Source: Misgurnus anguillicaudatus | Lineage: Eukaryota; Chordata; Actinopteri; Cypriniformes; Cobitidae | NCBI RefSeq assembly: GCF_027580225.2 | Contig: NC_073342.2 | Location: 12,621,001-12,685,000 of the forward strand | Reading direction: 5' to 3' | Length of the DNA: 64,000 nucleotides | Shown: one piece after another, positions 23,861-33,121 of the stretch | How positions within the stretch are numbered: the first letter of the stretch is position 1 | Layout of the letters: each line of letters begins with the position of its first letter | Notes under the pieces: model-generated | The model's database searches: none | The model's input: the letters and a program-made list of their open reading frames with translations, nothing else | Told to the model about the DNA's origin: nothing | Made by a program: the position numbers and the translations under genes

Positions 23861-24846
23861 TAGTAGCCCACAAACCCTAAGAAAGATCTAACATGCTTCA
23901 CCGTCGCCGGGGCACTCCACTCTCGCACAGCTTCGACTTTCTCAGGGTCCACGGCCACTCCAGCGGCACTCACTACATGACCCAGGAAGTTTACTTTTCT
24001 CTGTAGTAAGTGGCACTTCTCTGGTTGCAGCTTGAGCCCATACCGTTCTACAACCTGGAAGACTTCCTCTAGATGTTAAAGATGGGTTTCAAAATCCGGT
24101 GAGTACACAATAACATCATCAAGGTATACCAAAGTCGACTCCATCAACCGCCCTCCCAGGCATCTCTGCATCAATCGTTGGAAAGTGGCGGGAGCGATAC
24201 AAAGCTCGAAGGGCATCCTGTCCCACTCGAAAAGGCCGACAGGGGTGGTAAATGCGGTCTTCCCACGATCTTCTTCCTCCACTCGCACCTGCCAATATCC
24301 ACTCGCCAAGTCCAGGGTTGAGTACCAAGCGGATTGGGTCAAGCTGGCTAGAGAATCCTCAATCCGTGGCAGGGGGAAGGCGTCCTTCTTCGTTACCTGG
24401 TTCAATTTTCTATAATCAATGCAGAACCGCCAGGCCCCGTTCTTTTTCTGTACAAGAATGATCGGTGCCGCCCAAGGACTGCTACTCTCCCTCACTATCC
24501 CGCGGTCCAGCAGGCCCTGCAACAACGTTCGTATCTCTGAGTACAAAGTGGGTGGGATGGGTCGATACCTTTCACGGCTGGGCCCGGCTTCCCCAGTAGG
24601 GATCTGGTGTCGTACGACATCAGTGCACCCATAGTCCTCGTCATGGGTGGTGAATACATGTTGCCAGCGAATCAGCAATTCTTCCCCACTCAACGCGGCA
24701 TTCCTCAGGTGCCTAGGTATTCCCTCTCCTATTTCTCTCGGGGACATGTCTACCTGGGTTAGGGCAACTTCGACTACAGTGGGTTTAACCTGCCGAAAGC
24801 TCACTTCTCGCCCTTCCCGGACCTGGTGGGGGCCAACCCCGGTCAC
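23861..24846 (-). pseudogene. Gypsy 1 reverse transcriptase
   Basis: Domain order is clear: RGIVRESSSPWAAPIILVQK, WRFCIDYRKLN, STLDLASGYWQV, TAFTTPVGLFEWDRMPF and the active-site STLVYLDDVIVYS with both Asp present near 24120. A stop follows at 24076; the remainder (EKCHLLQRKVNFLGHVVS) continues in frame to about 23861. The catalytic box is intact, so loss of function rests on the stops. Confidence 0.9.
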
Positions 24847-24891
24847 TCGGGCCAGTCGTTGGTGTCAATGTAACTGTACTGGATATAAACT

Positions 24892-25710
24892 TTAATTTCT
24901 TACTTTCACAGGGATTTTCCCTCGGCGGACCACAGCCAACCCTTGAGCCACTTCCACGTGTTGACAGTCTAGTTGGGGCTCGACTAACACCCAGCCATCA
25001 GGTCCAAAGTCTTGTCGGGGGACTCTCACCCATACCAGGGCTTCACTCCTTGCTGTGATCGACAGCGCAAACCGACAGGCCACTTGCCCTGTATCCTCGC
25101 GCTCCATCTTCACTTTAGCCGTCTGGATTCGCCGACAATCTGCGGCGACCCTCTCCCACTCTCGTTGCTCGGCCCTAGGGCCAGTCTTCGCAGGTCTAGC
25201 CCGAAATAGTTCCTCCCAACATTCGGCAATGACGTTCATCCCCAGCAAGGCCCGATGTGCTCCTAGGCAACAGTCCTGGACCACCACTATCCCCTTCTGG
25301 GGAACGAGGATCCCTCCTACCTCTATGTTGGTCACCACATAACCGATGTACTGGATGTCCAGCCCATTTGCACCATTTAGAGTCAGCTAAGATGAATCAC
25401 TCTCTTCCTTACTTCTTCCCTTAAACACTTCTCGTGACAGGCTTTCGGAGAAGAGGGTGACTTGGGAGCCAGTGTCCACTAAACATGAAATATTCACACC
25501 ACCAACCTTTGCCTCTATGGTGGGACTTCTTCCAATCAATGCTTCTGCCAATTCTTTCCTTCCAGGCGGGTCTCTTAAAGGGGATCCGACCACATGACCC
25601 ACTGTGGCCGGTCGTCTTAAAAATCCCCCATCGAGCCTCTTCAAGGGCCACACTGTCGGCTGCAATGGCCAACCTCTCCACAACAGTTACATATAGGATG
25701 CCCCTGCTCG
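24892..25710 (-). pseudogene. Gypsy 1 nucleocapsid knuckle and protease
   Basis: A CCHC zinc knuckle reads CNCCGEVGHCSRQC around 25650-25695, followed in another phase by the aspartic protease motif NISCLVDTGSQVTLF (frame 25683-25387) and then a 148-codon frame (25338-24892) with ALLGMNVI, the second protease landmark. The knuckle and protease are in different frames and a stop at 25387 separates the protease halves. Confidence 0.8.
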
Positions 25711-25741
25711 TCCCACTCGAAGCGTGGCCGCATCGGCTGAC

Positions 25742-26539
25742 TCACTCCTTTCCGCAGGCCTCGTTCTCTGTCCGAATGAGCCCTCTCTCGGGGCACGGCC
25801 CACGCGGGGCCCCTGCTCGAAATTCTTCTATGAGCGTCCTAGACAACTCCTTCATCTGTTCCTGCACATCCTTCAGAACTTCGGCCTTAAAGGCTTGCTT
25901 CCAGTCTGCCTCTACAGAGGAGGCAGCACCACTCACCGCGGCACATACTGGGGGTTCCTTGGTCTCTTCCTGGTCATGTTCAAGGGCCATCGCCTCCTTC
26001 TTTAAATCCTTGAAGATGAGGTCTGGGTCCTGGCGGAACTGTACCCGTAGGCTCTGTCGCACGGGGCCCTCATGCAACCCCAGCAGAAACTGGTCTCTCA
26101 AGAGTGTCTCACCATCCTCCAGACCATGATCCGGGCATTTTTGTAGCCACGTCAGTTGCTCTCGTAGTCGTAATGCATACGCCCTGATGGGCTGCCGGGG
26201 CCCTCGTTTACACCCAAAGAACTGGGCCCTCAGGACTGCAGTAGGGGTGGTGTTGCCATACTGTTCGGACAGGAAATTGAACACGGTCTGTGCTGTGGCT
26301 CTCACGGCCTCAGGTGCAGCCTGTACCTCCCGACCCGCTTCTCCCTCTAAGGAACTGAGGACAAATTGTAACTGCTGGGCAGCGGTCAGGCCCTGAAGGC
26401 CGGCTAGGTATTCAATCTGGGCCCGCCACTCCGAGAGTTTAACTTCGGACTCGGCACCACCATACTTCTGGACCCAGGGATTCCTTAACAGCACGGGCAT
26501 GATTAGGGGTGGGACTTCAGGCAACTCGTTGTCGGCCAT
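25742..26539 (-). CDS. gag: Gypsy 1 gag (capsid)
   Basis: The frame from the Met at 26539 (MADNELPEVPPLIMPVLL) is 266 codons and open to 25742. It holds a retrotransposon gag capsid region: WRAQIEYLAGLQGLTAAQQL, VFNFLSEQYG, LREQLTWLQKCPDHGLEDGE and RDQFLLGL, like the PNMA-related gag of gypsy elements. The open frame extends further upstream into the LTR, but the Met lies just after the primer-binding site, so I use it. Gag would package element RNA in cytoplasmic particles. This is the only gypsy 1 gene without a break, though its zinc knuckle is out of frame downstream. Confidence 0.8.
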   Translation of the reverse strand: MADNELPEVPPLIMPVLLRNPWVQKYGGAESEVKLSEWRAQIEYLAGLQGLTAAQQLQFVLSSLEGEAGREVQAAPEAVRATAQTVFNFLSEQYGNTTPTAVLRAQFFGCKRGPRQPIRAYALRLREQLTWLQKCPDHGLEDGETLLRDQFLLGLHEGPVRQSLRVQFRQDPDLIFKDLKKEAMALEHDQEETKEPPVCAAVSGAASSVEADWKQAFKAEVLKDVQEQMKELSRTLIEEFRAGAPRGPCPERGLIRTENEACGKE

Positions 26540-26572
26540 TGGGGAACTTAGGTCGCTCCACTCGAGGTGGAA

Positions 26573-26590
26573 ATCCTGCCGACTATGCCA
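26573..26590 (-). promoter_or_regulatory. Gypsy 1 primer-binding site, tRNA-Ser type
   Basis: On the plus strand ATCCTGCCGACTATGCCA equals the 3' end of vertebrate serine tRNA plus CCA with one difference (A for G-C position, TATG against TACG). It sits 6 nt from the 5' LTR. It would prime minus-strand cDNA. Confidence 0.7.
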
Positions 26591-26596
26591 AAAATC

Positions 26597-28638
26597 TGTC
26601 ACAGGTCGGAGCGGACCACAGACTGTGTGCGTCTCGCTCCTTCCCAAGTTCCACCTCAAGGAGGTCCCAAAGCACCCCAATGACCAAACAACAAAAGATA
26701 AGTACTTTAAAACAATAAGCTTTATTTAAATTATTTAAAAACTGGTTGGGAATAGGGAAAGGGAATCTAAAAAAAGTCTCGCTTCTCGCCCTCAGGGGGA
26801 GTACTATGGGGCCGGGGACGTTGGAGTGGAGAAGCCTCCTCTGCGGGACCAGGGGACAACAGGGCAAGGGCCGGGCGGAGCTCCTTCGTCCACGGCCCAC
26901 CTCCTGCGTATAAGGACTTTCCGTGGCGCGCCTCGTTCCTCCTGAGGGCAGAATAAACAAAAGGTAAGTTCTTTGTTGGATCAACTCACACAACACCTTC
27001 TGCGTGCCTGTACCGGATGGAGTAGAGCTTCAACTCTAGCCTGTAAACAAGTAGATTCTTCGGACAAGGGAAGGGTCGTTATTGGATAAATGAACTTGAA
27101 CTGGCGATAAAGTAAGTATCTTCCTTTCTTTACAGGTTTTTCTAGGGCTGTGGATCGTTGCAGGGTAAATTAGCTTTAACTAGTGAGAAGGTAAGTATCT
27201 TCCTTGCTTTACAGGTTTTCTAGGGCTGTGGGTCGTTGCTGGGTAAGTTAGCTTTAGCTTGTGAGAAGGTAAGTATCTTCCTTGATTTACAGATTCTCTA
27301 GGGCTGTGGGTCGTTGCTGGGTAAATTAGCTTTAACTCGTGGGCGGGTAAGTATCTTCCTTTCTAGGCACGGGAGTAAGATCAGAACTGAAATCCATACA
27401 TCACCGCAGCCGTCCAATGCAGCAAGAGGCGAGGGGCTTCGACAGACTCACGGCCGGGGCCGACACGTTACGTCCCGCTGAATAAACTCCAAACGGCCAG
27501 CAACTGCACGTCCTCTTCCCTAGGCAGGCAAAGATCTAGACAAAAGACAGGAGTTATCACACATTAGCTTTCGTACGTAACGTACGTAAGAACGCCCAGG
27601 TTCCCTTGGTCCCTCCTCAACTACCCCTCTGCTGCTTGGGCGGCTGATGTAGCTACCAAACTCCTCACCGTACCTCACTCAGTGTTTCCACTTAACTCCT
27701 GCTGGACACCGCTACAGAGCATAAATGAGTTGGTTGGGCACACACCGTCGTGGCGGCCCCCAATGGCATCCACAAGGGTTCAATCCCTCCTGAGGTGAGT
27801 ACAAACAACAAGGACACAACACAACACTTCAAAAGCTTTGTGTACTCACATCAAATAAATCACTCACTCGTTGCACAGCACACACTCCAGTGGATAGGTT
27901 AAGGTCCGTACTCCTCTCCTGGTGGGACTGTGCCTGAATAGCAGGGTAGAATTGTACTGGCCACGTAATACAGTGCCTCAAGCTGATGGCAAAACTCTCG
28001 CTGTCCCGTATTACTCAATACACGTCCCTCGGCTCGCCCACCTACTACACACATCTAGTGGGGCCGTTTAGAAATGGATTACACTTTCCTTTAACATGTA
28101 AGCATTCAATATTAGTTGCTCAATTGCTGTTACTCACGGTTTGACGGGTCTCTAATCGATCTCTCTCCCTCTCCTTATTTCTCCTTCCTTAGGACGTTCC
28201 CGATATTAACAATGCCTTTGATGCAGAGTTCCCAATCCTTTGTGTAGACAACAACAACAAAAGGTGCCGATGGGTACGTTCCAAATACAAGATACTCTTA
28301 CTTGACTTTGAACGGTGTTTCTTCTCTCTTCACAGATGCCAGACGTATCACAGCAATGTATTCCAGCACCAGAATGACTCACAACCCAGCCGGTATCCAC
28401 AACATACATCCAACGTGATCAAACTTCACCAAGCAACTCCTACTCTCCGTTTATATCCCTCTCTTTAGCGTGGCTCGTCCAATCCTCATTCGCCACGTCG
28501 CTCACGCAGCTTTGCCATATTATGGTGATTGCGGGGGATCCCCGGGAAACCCGGAAGTGCCGGTGTCTGTGCAAACCGGCCCAGGCGGAACCTCTTCACT
28601 CTACTTTTGGTTCCGCCCTGTCTAGTCACTCCGTGACA
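26597..28638 (-). repeat. Gypsy 1 5' LTR
   Basis: 2042 bp, starting TGTCACAGGTCGG and ending CTCCGTGACA in plus orientation, nearly identical to the unexpanded partner LTR at 18549. It contains the 78-bp repeats at 27112-27360. Confidence 0.9.
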
Positions 28639-28640
28639 TC

Positions 28641-29093
28641 AGCTGGCGGGTTTCCTTTGATTTTGTGTGCATTCAGGTATGCGCTATGAATTTCTCTCCG
28701 CACGCAATTTATATCTCTTCAATCACTTCCATGCACTTGTTTTATCTTTCCCGAAGTGTTTATGCACTCAGACTGCCTCCTCTTGTGCATTTGCAAATCC
28801 ATCAGCTCGTGTGTGCGCTCTGGAAGGTGGCGCTTGGTCCGCAACGCTCCGTTGATCGCGCGCGCGTCTCAACCAACGGTCTCTATTTTTTGCGCTGGGT
28901 GCAGAGTGCTCATGGGAGGTGTAGTTTCGGGTGTCGCATTGCGCATTGTTTATCATTTCGCATAACTTTTAAGAAAACTTCAATAAAAAGATTATATTCA
29001 ACCTGCCAAAGTGCTAATGTGGGATTGGCTGTCTTACCCGCCACAGCCGAAATCTACCCGCATTTGGCGGGTGTTAATGGCAAGCCCTGCTAG
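28641..29093 (-). mobile_element. Foldback MITE, 5' part (right of gypsy insertion)
   Basis: Reverse complement of 13681-13990 in the complete copy, ending GGTGTTAATGGCAAGCCCTG. The flank following it reads TGC then TAGTAAGT, matching TAGTAAGC beside the other end of this copy near 9208 when that is read on the minus strand. Confidence 0.8.
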
Positions 29094-30261
29094 TAAGTGT
29101 GGATTGAGAATGTTTAAAATCTCTAGCCTCAGCAGATTTGCAAAGGTTTATTTATCTTCACAAATAAATTAAAATTAGCAGGGTAACTGTGCAGTATACC
29201 ACATTATATAGCCTATGTCCTATGTGATTTCCATATAGACAAGAGTATTCAACGGCAATAAACGTCTGCAATAAATATCCTTACTACATTATTTCTCAAA
29301 ACTTTAAATATTCTGCATATGATTTGATTATTAGAGAATTTATATAACGGCAATGGACGTCTCATATAAATATCCACATAGGCTATAACTTAACATAACA
29401 GCATAATAAAATTAATAAACAGAAGGAAGCAGGATTGACATGTAAATTGTATTATTATTACCGGAAAAACAGCAATATTACTGAAATAAACTCTGAGGTA
29501 TGCTAAATGCGCCAAACACACTGTTAACCGCAAGTTTAATAAAAGTGGATAAAACATTATTGTATTTTTGTCATATTAAGCTTTATATGACAAAAATGAT
29601 ATTTAAAGAAAATGTATTCTTACAGTTATTCAAAGATGCACAAATTATTCCATATAGCCTATTATTTCCTGCACGTTTGTCTCTGGCCTCGCTCTGTTAT
29701 GTAATAGCTGCTTGACAGGTGCGCATCCTCGTCTTTCAAACAGGTATAATTAACCTTTATAATAATAGAGTAAACTTTATAGTTGCTTCCACTGTGTTTG
29801 TCTGATATGAATAACACGCGTCGGCAAAATATTATTATCTGAAAATGATTTTTATTTATTATTTGCAAATTATGATCTTATTTAAATAGATTTTTATTGC
29901 TGCTTCCACAGACATCAGGGTGTATTTTACAAACTATAGGCTATTGTTTTACCAGTGCTTATGTGTTTTTAAATATCTGAAATCTAAAATAAACATTATG
30001 AGGTTGAAAATACTAGTGTTAACAGCACTGAGCTCGTCCGTCTGGCTCAGCGTCAACCAACGCGAAAGACGTTTGAATCTGGCAGTAATGTCACGTCACT
30101 GAACATTCAAAATCCCAAATGGGGATAAGGTTAAATTTTTATTTAACTCAAAAGGATGAAAATTTTATTTGTAACCATAAATACAAAAATAAAACAGAGG
30201 GGGCACAAATCAGATCTGAGGGGGCAATGCCCCCTTTTGCCCCCTCGTGGCGCCGGGCCTG
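29094..30261. other. Right part of outer hAT, no gene recognised
   Basis: AT-rich sequence with no conserved frame. The last 85 bp are the right terminus of the outer hAT (CCCCCTTTTGCCCCCTCG then GCCGGGCCTG). Confidence 0.5.
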
Positions 30262-30269
30262 GTTCTAGA

Positions 30270-30628
30270 ACAGACAAGGGCTTTCTCGCACACAGTTAGA
30301 CCCGCCTTGGCCGGTGCGTCTCTGAAGGTGCCTGTTTTATCCATTGGTTTTATCATGTTGCAACATTCCGCATAAGATGGGCTTAGATTTGAAAATACAT
30401 TACATCTACATTTTAGTGGTAACAGATAAGGTGAAGATGATCATCCTCTTTATTTATTATTATTAGCACTACCTCAAACTAAAGCGCAGTCTCTTCGGAG
30501 CTGTCATTTTCTTAAATGAGCCACTGCAATTTTCAAATGAGCTTCACAAACGTCTTTATCTTGTCTTTATCTCGATCACCTTGTACCTAAACCATTTTGA
30601 AACTAAGCAGCCTTTTGTCATCCGATTC
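30270..30628. other. No recognised feature
   Basis: I see no gene, repeat family or conserved frame in this stretch. Confidence 0.5.
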
Positions 30629-30636
30629 GTGTGTGT

Positions 30637-30670
<34 letters not shown>

Positions 30671-30672
<2 letters not shown>

Positions 30673-30946
30673 CTGGTAATTATCACGTTGTGGGGACCAA
30701 TTGTCCCCACAAGGATAGGAATACCAGTGTTTTTGTGACCTTGTGGGGACATTTTGATGTCCCCATGAGGAAACAAGCTTATAAATCAAACAAGATCATG
30801 TTTATTGAAAATCTAAGGCACAAGAAAGGCTTTTGTGATGGTTGGGGTTAGGGAATGGGGTAGGTAAGGGGAGTAGAATATACAGTTTGTATGGTATAAA
30901 ATGCATTACGTCTATGGAATGTCCCCACAAAACATGGAAACCAGAA
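30671..30946. repeat. 275-bp unit flanked by (TG)n on both sides, copy 1
   Basis: It starts ACCTGGTAATTATCACG and ends AACCAGAA between (TG)n tracts at 30629-30670 and 30947-30960. It contains palindromes GTGGGGACCAATTGTCCCCA and GGGGACATTTTGATGTCCCC. A second copy of the same length is at 47766-48040. No protein is encoded. Confidence 0.85.
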
Positions 30947-30960
30947 TGTGTGTGTGTGTG

Positions 30961-31491
30961 TATTTATATTATATTGAAAAGTCAACCTTATCATGGTTTT
31001 ACTACAGAGAAAGTTACATTCCTGTTGAACATCCCCACAAGGCTCATTATGTGGCTCATTATGCAACTCTTTTGTTCCTCAGCTTTCCCACCTCCACGCA
31101 TACAGCCTTTCCCAGGATAAAGTGTCTTAGAAATTGTAAATCAACATATTGTTTTATGTGAACGAGTAGGCCGAATGATTTTCACATCATTTTGAAGAAA
31201 AAAACTCTTGAGAAAAGTCTTGGGAAAACATGTTTAGAATGAGTTTTGTGGACTTATATCTGTGACTTAAACATTTTGCTTTTTCAAAAACCATGCATAA
31301 ACATTTTTCTCTCAAAAGTACAAACATGTACATACATGTTGATTATATAATATTGTAGCCCAGTTTGTGCTGAACACAGTGTTATGAGACTTTTTCCATT
31401 AATATGGTTTTAAGCAACTGAAAAAAGCACAAATGTCAGTGCATGTCAAAACTTCCCAGGGCCCTAAAAACCCCTTAGACCCCAGAGGGTC
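30961..31491. mobile_element. Right half of a TTAA-type element
   Basis: From about 31040 it matches 57385-57848 (shared TTTTATGTGAACGAGTAGGC-like and GTTTTGTGGACTTATATC words) and ends GACCCCAGAGGG, the same right end. A copia element has inserted in the terminal GGGTC. A 55-bp piece (30986-31040) is identical to 40322-40376. The left end of this copy is not found. Confidence 0.6.
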
Positions 31492-31714
31492 TGTTAAGTT
31501 TAAGACATTAAAATGTGTTTATGTATATTATAGCTCCATGCTAAATATTGTTTATTATTTCACATAACCTTTTACCGAAGCTAAAAGGGGACTTTTATTA
31601 TGAAGCCCGGGCGGAAAGCCGGTTGTTGTTTTTGAGCTTGTGTTGGAGCGGATGTTATCGAGGCAAAATAAAGACAAAACGTTATAAATACTGAAGTTTA
31701 TTTTTTGTCTAACA
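31492..31714 (+). repeat. Copia 5' LTR
   Basis: TGTTAAGTTTAAGACATT at the start and TTTTTGTCTAACA at the end. An AATAAA lies about 45 bp from its 3' end. Confidence 0.95.
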
Positions 31715-31715
31715 T

Positions 31716-31731
31716 TGGTAGCAGAGGATGG
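31716..31731 (+). promoter_or_regulatory. Copia primer-binding site, initiator tRNA-Met
   Basis: TGGTAGCAGAGGATGG is an exact 16-nt complement of the 3' end of vertebrate initiator tRNA-Met, one nucleotide after the LTR. It overlaps the start codon at 31728. Confidence 0.9.
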
Positions 31732-33098
31732 CTAGCAACTATAGAGTACTGCCAACCTTTAATGAAGGAAAATCATATGAAAGTTGGAAGAATGAAGTCG
31801 CGATTTGGACCAGAGTTACAGAACTCGAAAAGAAAAAACAGGCGCTCGCTGTGGCTTTGGCGCTGTCGGGAAGAGCGAGAGAAACGGCGATGGAAATACC
31901 GGTAGACGATCTGAATGAGGACACTGGCATGAACACTTTACTTACGAAACTCGATGACTTGTTTCTCAAAGAAGAAAAGGACCAAGTTTACGAGGCGTAC
32001 TCGAGCTTTGACCGGATTATCAAAGATAGCAGTGTTTCCATGACAGACTATATCATTGATTTTGAACAGCGGTACTCGCGGATGCGTAAATATAAGATGG
32101 AGCTTCCCGATGCAGTATTAGCATTCAAACTGCTGGACACTGCGTGCTTAGAAGTGAAAGATCGACAGTTGGCACTGACAGCATGTACAGATTTGAATTT
32201 TCCGTCAATGAAGTCAGCACTGAAGAGGATTTGTGGAGGAAAGTCTGCTTCTACAGTGGGGATTAATCAGGAAACAGCATATGTAACAGAACAAAGGCGA
32301 CAAAGGAGCAAGCCATGGTCGCAAAATGTTCAGCAAAAGACACCACTGCCTGGCACTAACCCCCTGGAGAGGTATGGACGCAGATCAAAATGTGCTGTTT
32401 GTCAAAGCACTTTCCACTGGGCCAAAGACTGTCAACACAGAGGTGAGCAAGTCAAACTTACTGAAGATTGTGAAACAAATGATATGGAGGAGTGCAACAT
32501 TACTCTGTATACAAAAGAGTCACCCACTGAAGCAGAAATATTTATGACAGAGTGTTTCGGCTCAGCAATAATAGACACTGCATGCACACGGACTGTGTGT
32601 GGACAGGAATGGATAAATAGCTACATCGCTGAACTAAGCCAAAATGAGATAAAAGACCTGAGGAAAACAGAAACTCACAGTCACAGACCCTTTAAGTTTG
32701 GTGATGGAAAAGTGGTTCAGTCCTCTGAAATAGTGAAACACTTTGTCCATGTCTGGATAAGTGTCCATGGTCCACCTCAGAAACTGTTTAGCGACAATGG
32801 GGGAGAATTTAATAATGATGAGGTTAGAGACATGGCAGAAAATTTCAATATAGAAATAAAGACAACAGCAGCATACAGCCCGTGGAGCAATGGACTTATA
32901 GAGCGACACAACCAAACACTTACAGAGATCATAATGAAAGTGAAGTCAAGTAACGGCTGTGACTGGGACACTGCATTGGACTGGGCACTTATGGCAAAGA
33001 ACACCATGCAAAATGTCCATGGCTACAGTCCTCATCAGTTGGTGTTTGGACAGAATCCCAACCTGCCCTCCGTGTTAACCGACAAGCCCCAGCTTTAG
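31728..33098 (+). CDS. Copia gag-protease-integrase fusion with internal deletion
   Basis: 456 codons from MASNYRVLPTFNEGKSYESW. Residues 1-200 are copia gag; a CCHC knuckle CAVCQSTFHWAKDC is near residues 222-235. The protease active site AIIDTACTRTVCG is near residue 283. Soon after, the frame jumps to the middle of the integrase core: second catalytic Asp in LFSDNGGEFNN (about 355) and Glu in NGLIERHNQTL (about 391), with normal spacing. The integrase zinc-binding region and first Asp, and the protease C-terminus, are missing, so a deletion around 32710-32740 fused the parts in frame. The stop at 33096 and a phase change separate it from the next frame. The copy cannot integrate on its own. 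Confidence 0.9.
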   Translation: MASNYRVLPTFNEGKSYESWKNEVAIWTRVTELEKKKQALAVALALSGRARETAMEIPVDDLNEDTGMNTLLTKLDDLFLKEEKDQVYEAYSSFDRIIKDSSVSMTDYIIDFEQRYSRMRKYKMELPDAVLAFKLLDTACLEVKDRQLALTACTDLNFPSMKSALKRICGGKSASTVGINQETAYVTEQRRQRSKPWSQNVQQKTPLPGTNPLERYGRRSKCAVCQSTFHWAKDCQHRGEQVKLTEDCETNDMEECNITLYTKESPTEAEIFMTECFGSAIIDTACTRTVCGQEWINSYIAELSQNEIKDLRKTETHSHRPFKFGDGKVVQSSEIVKHFVHVWISVHGPPQKLFSDNGGEFNNDEVRDMAENFNIEIKTTAAYSPWSNGLIERHNQTLTEIIMKVKSSNGCDWDTALDWALMAKNTMQNVHGYSPHQLVFGQNPNLPSVLTDKPQL

Positions 33099-33121
33099 AG
33101 GGCACAACGAAAAGTGAGTGG

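Larger units (their letters stand above)
18549..28638 (-). mobile_element. Ty3/gypsy element 1, full structure, minus strand
   Basis: Two LTRs (18549-21956 and 26597-28638) enclose gag, protease, reverse transcriptase, RNase H and integrase in gypsy order on the minus strand. Flanks are TTAG and TCAG; the empty site in the related MITE at about 13986 reads TCAG, so the duplication is 4 bp with one later change. Its coding frames hold several stops and frameshifts. Confidence 0.93.
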
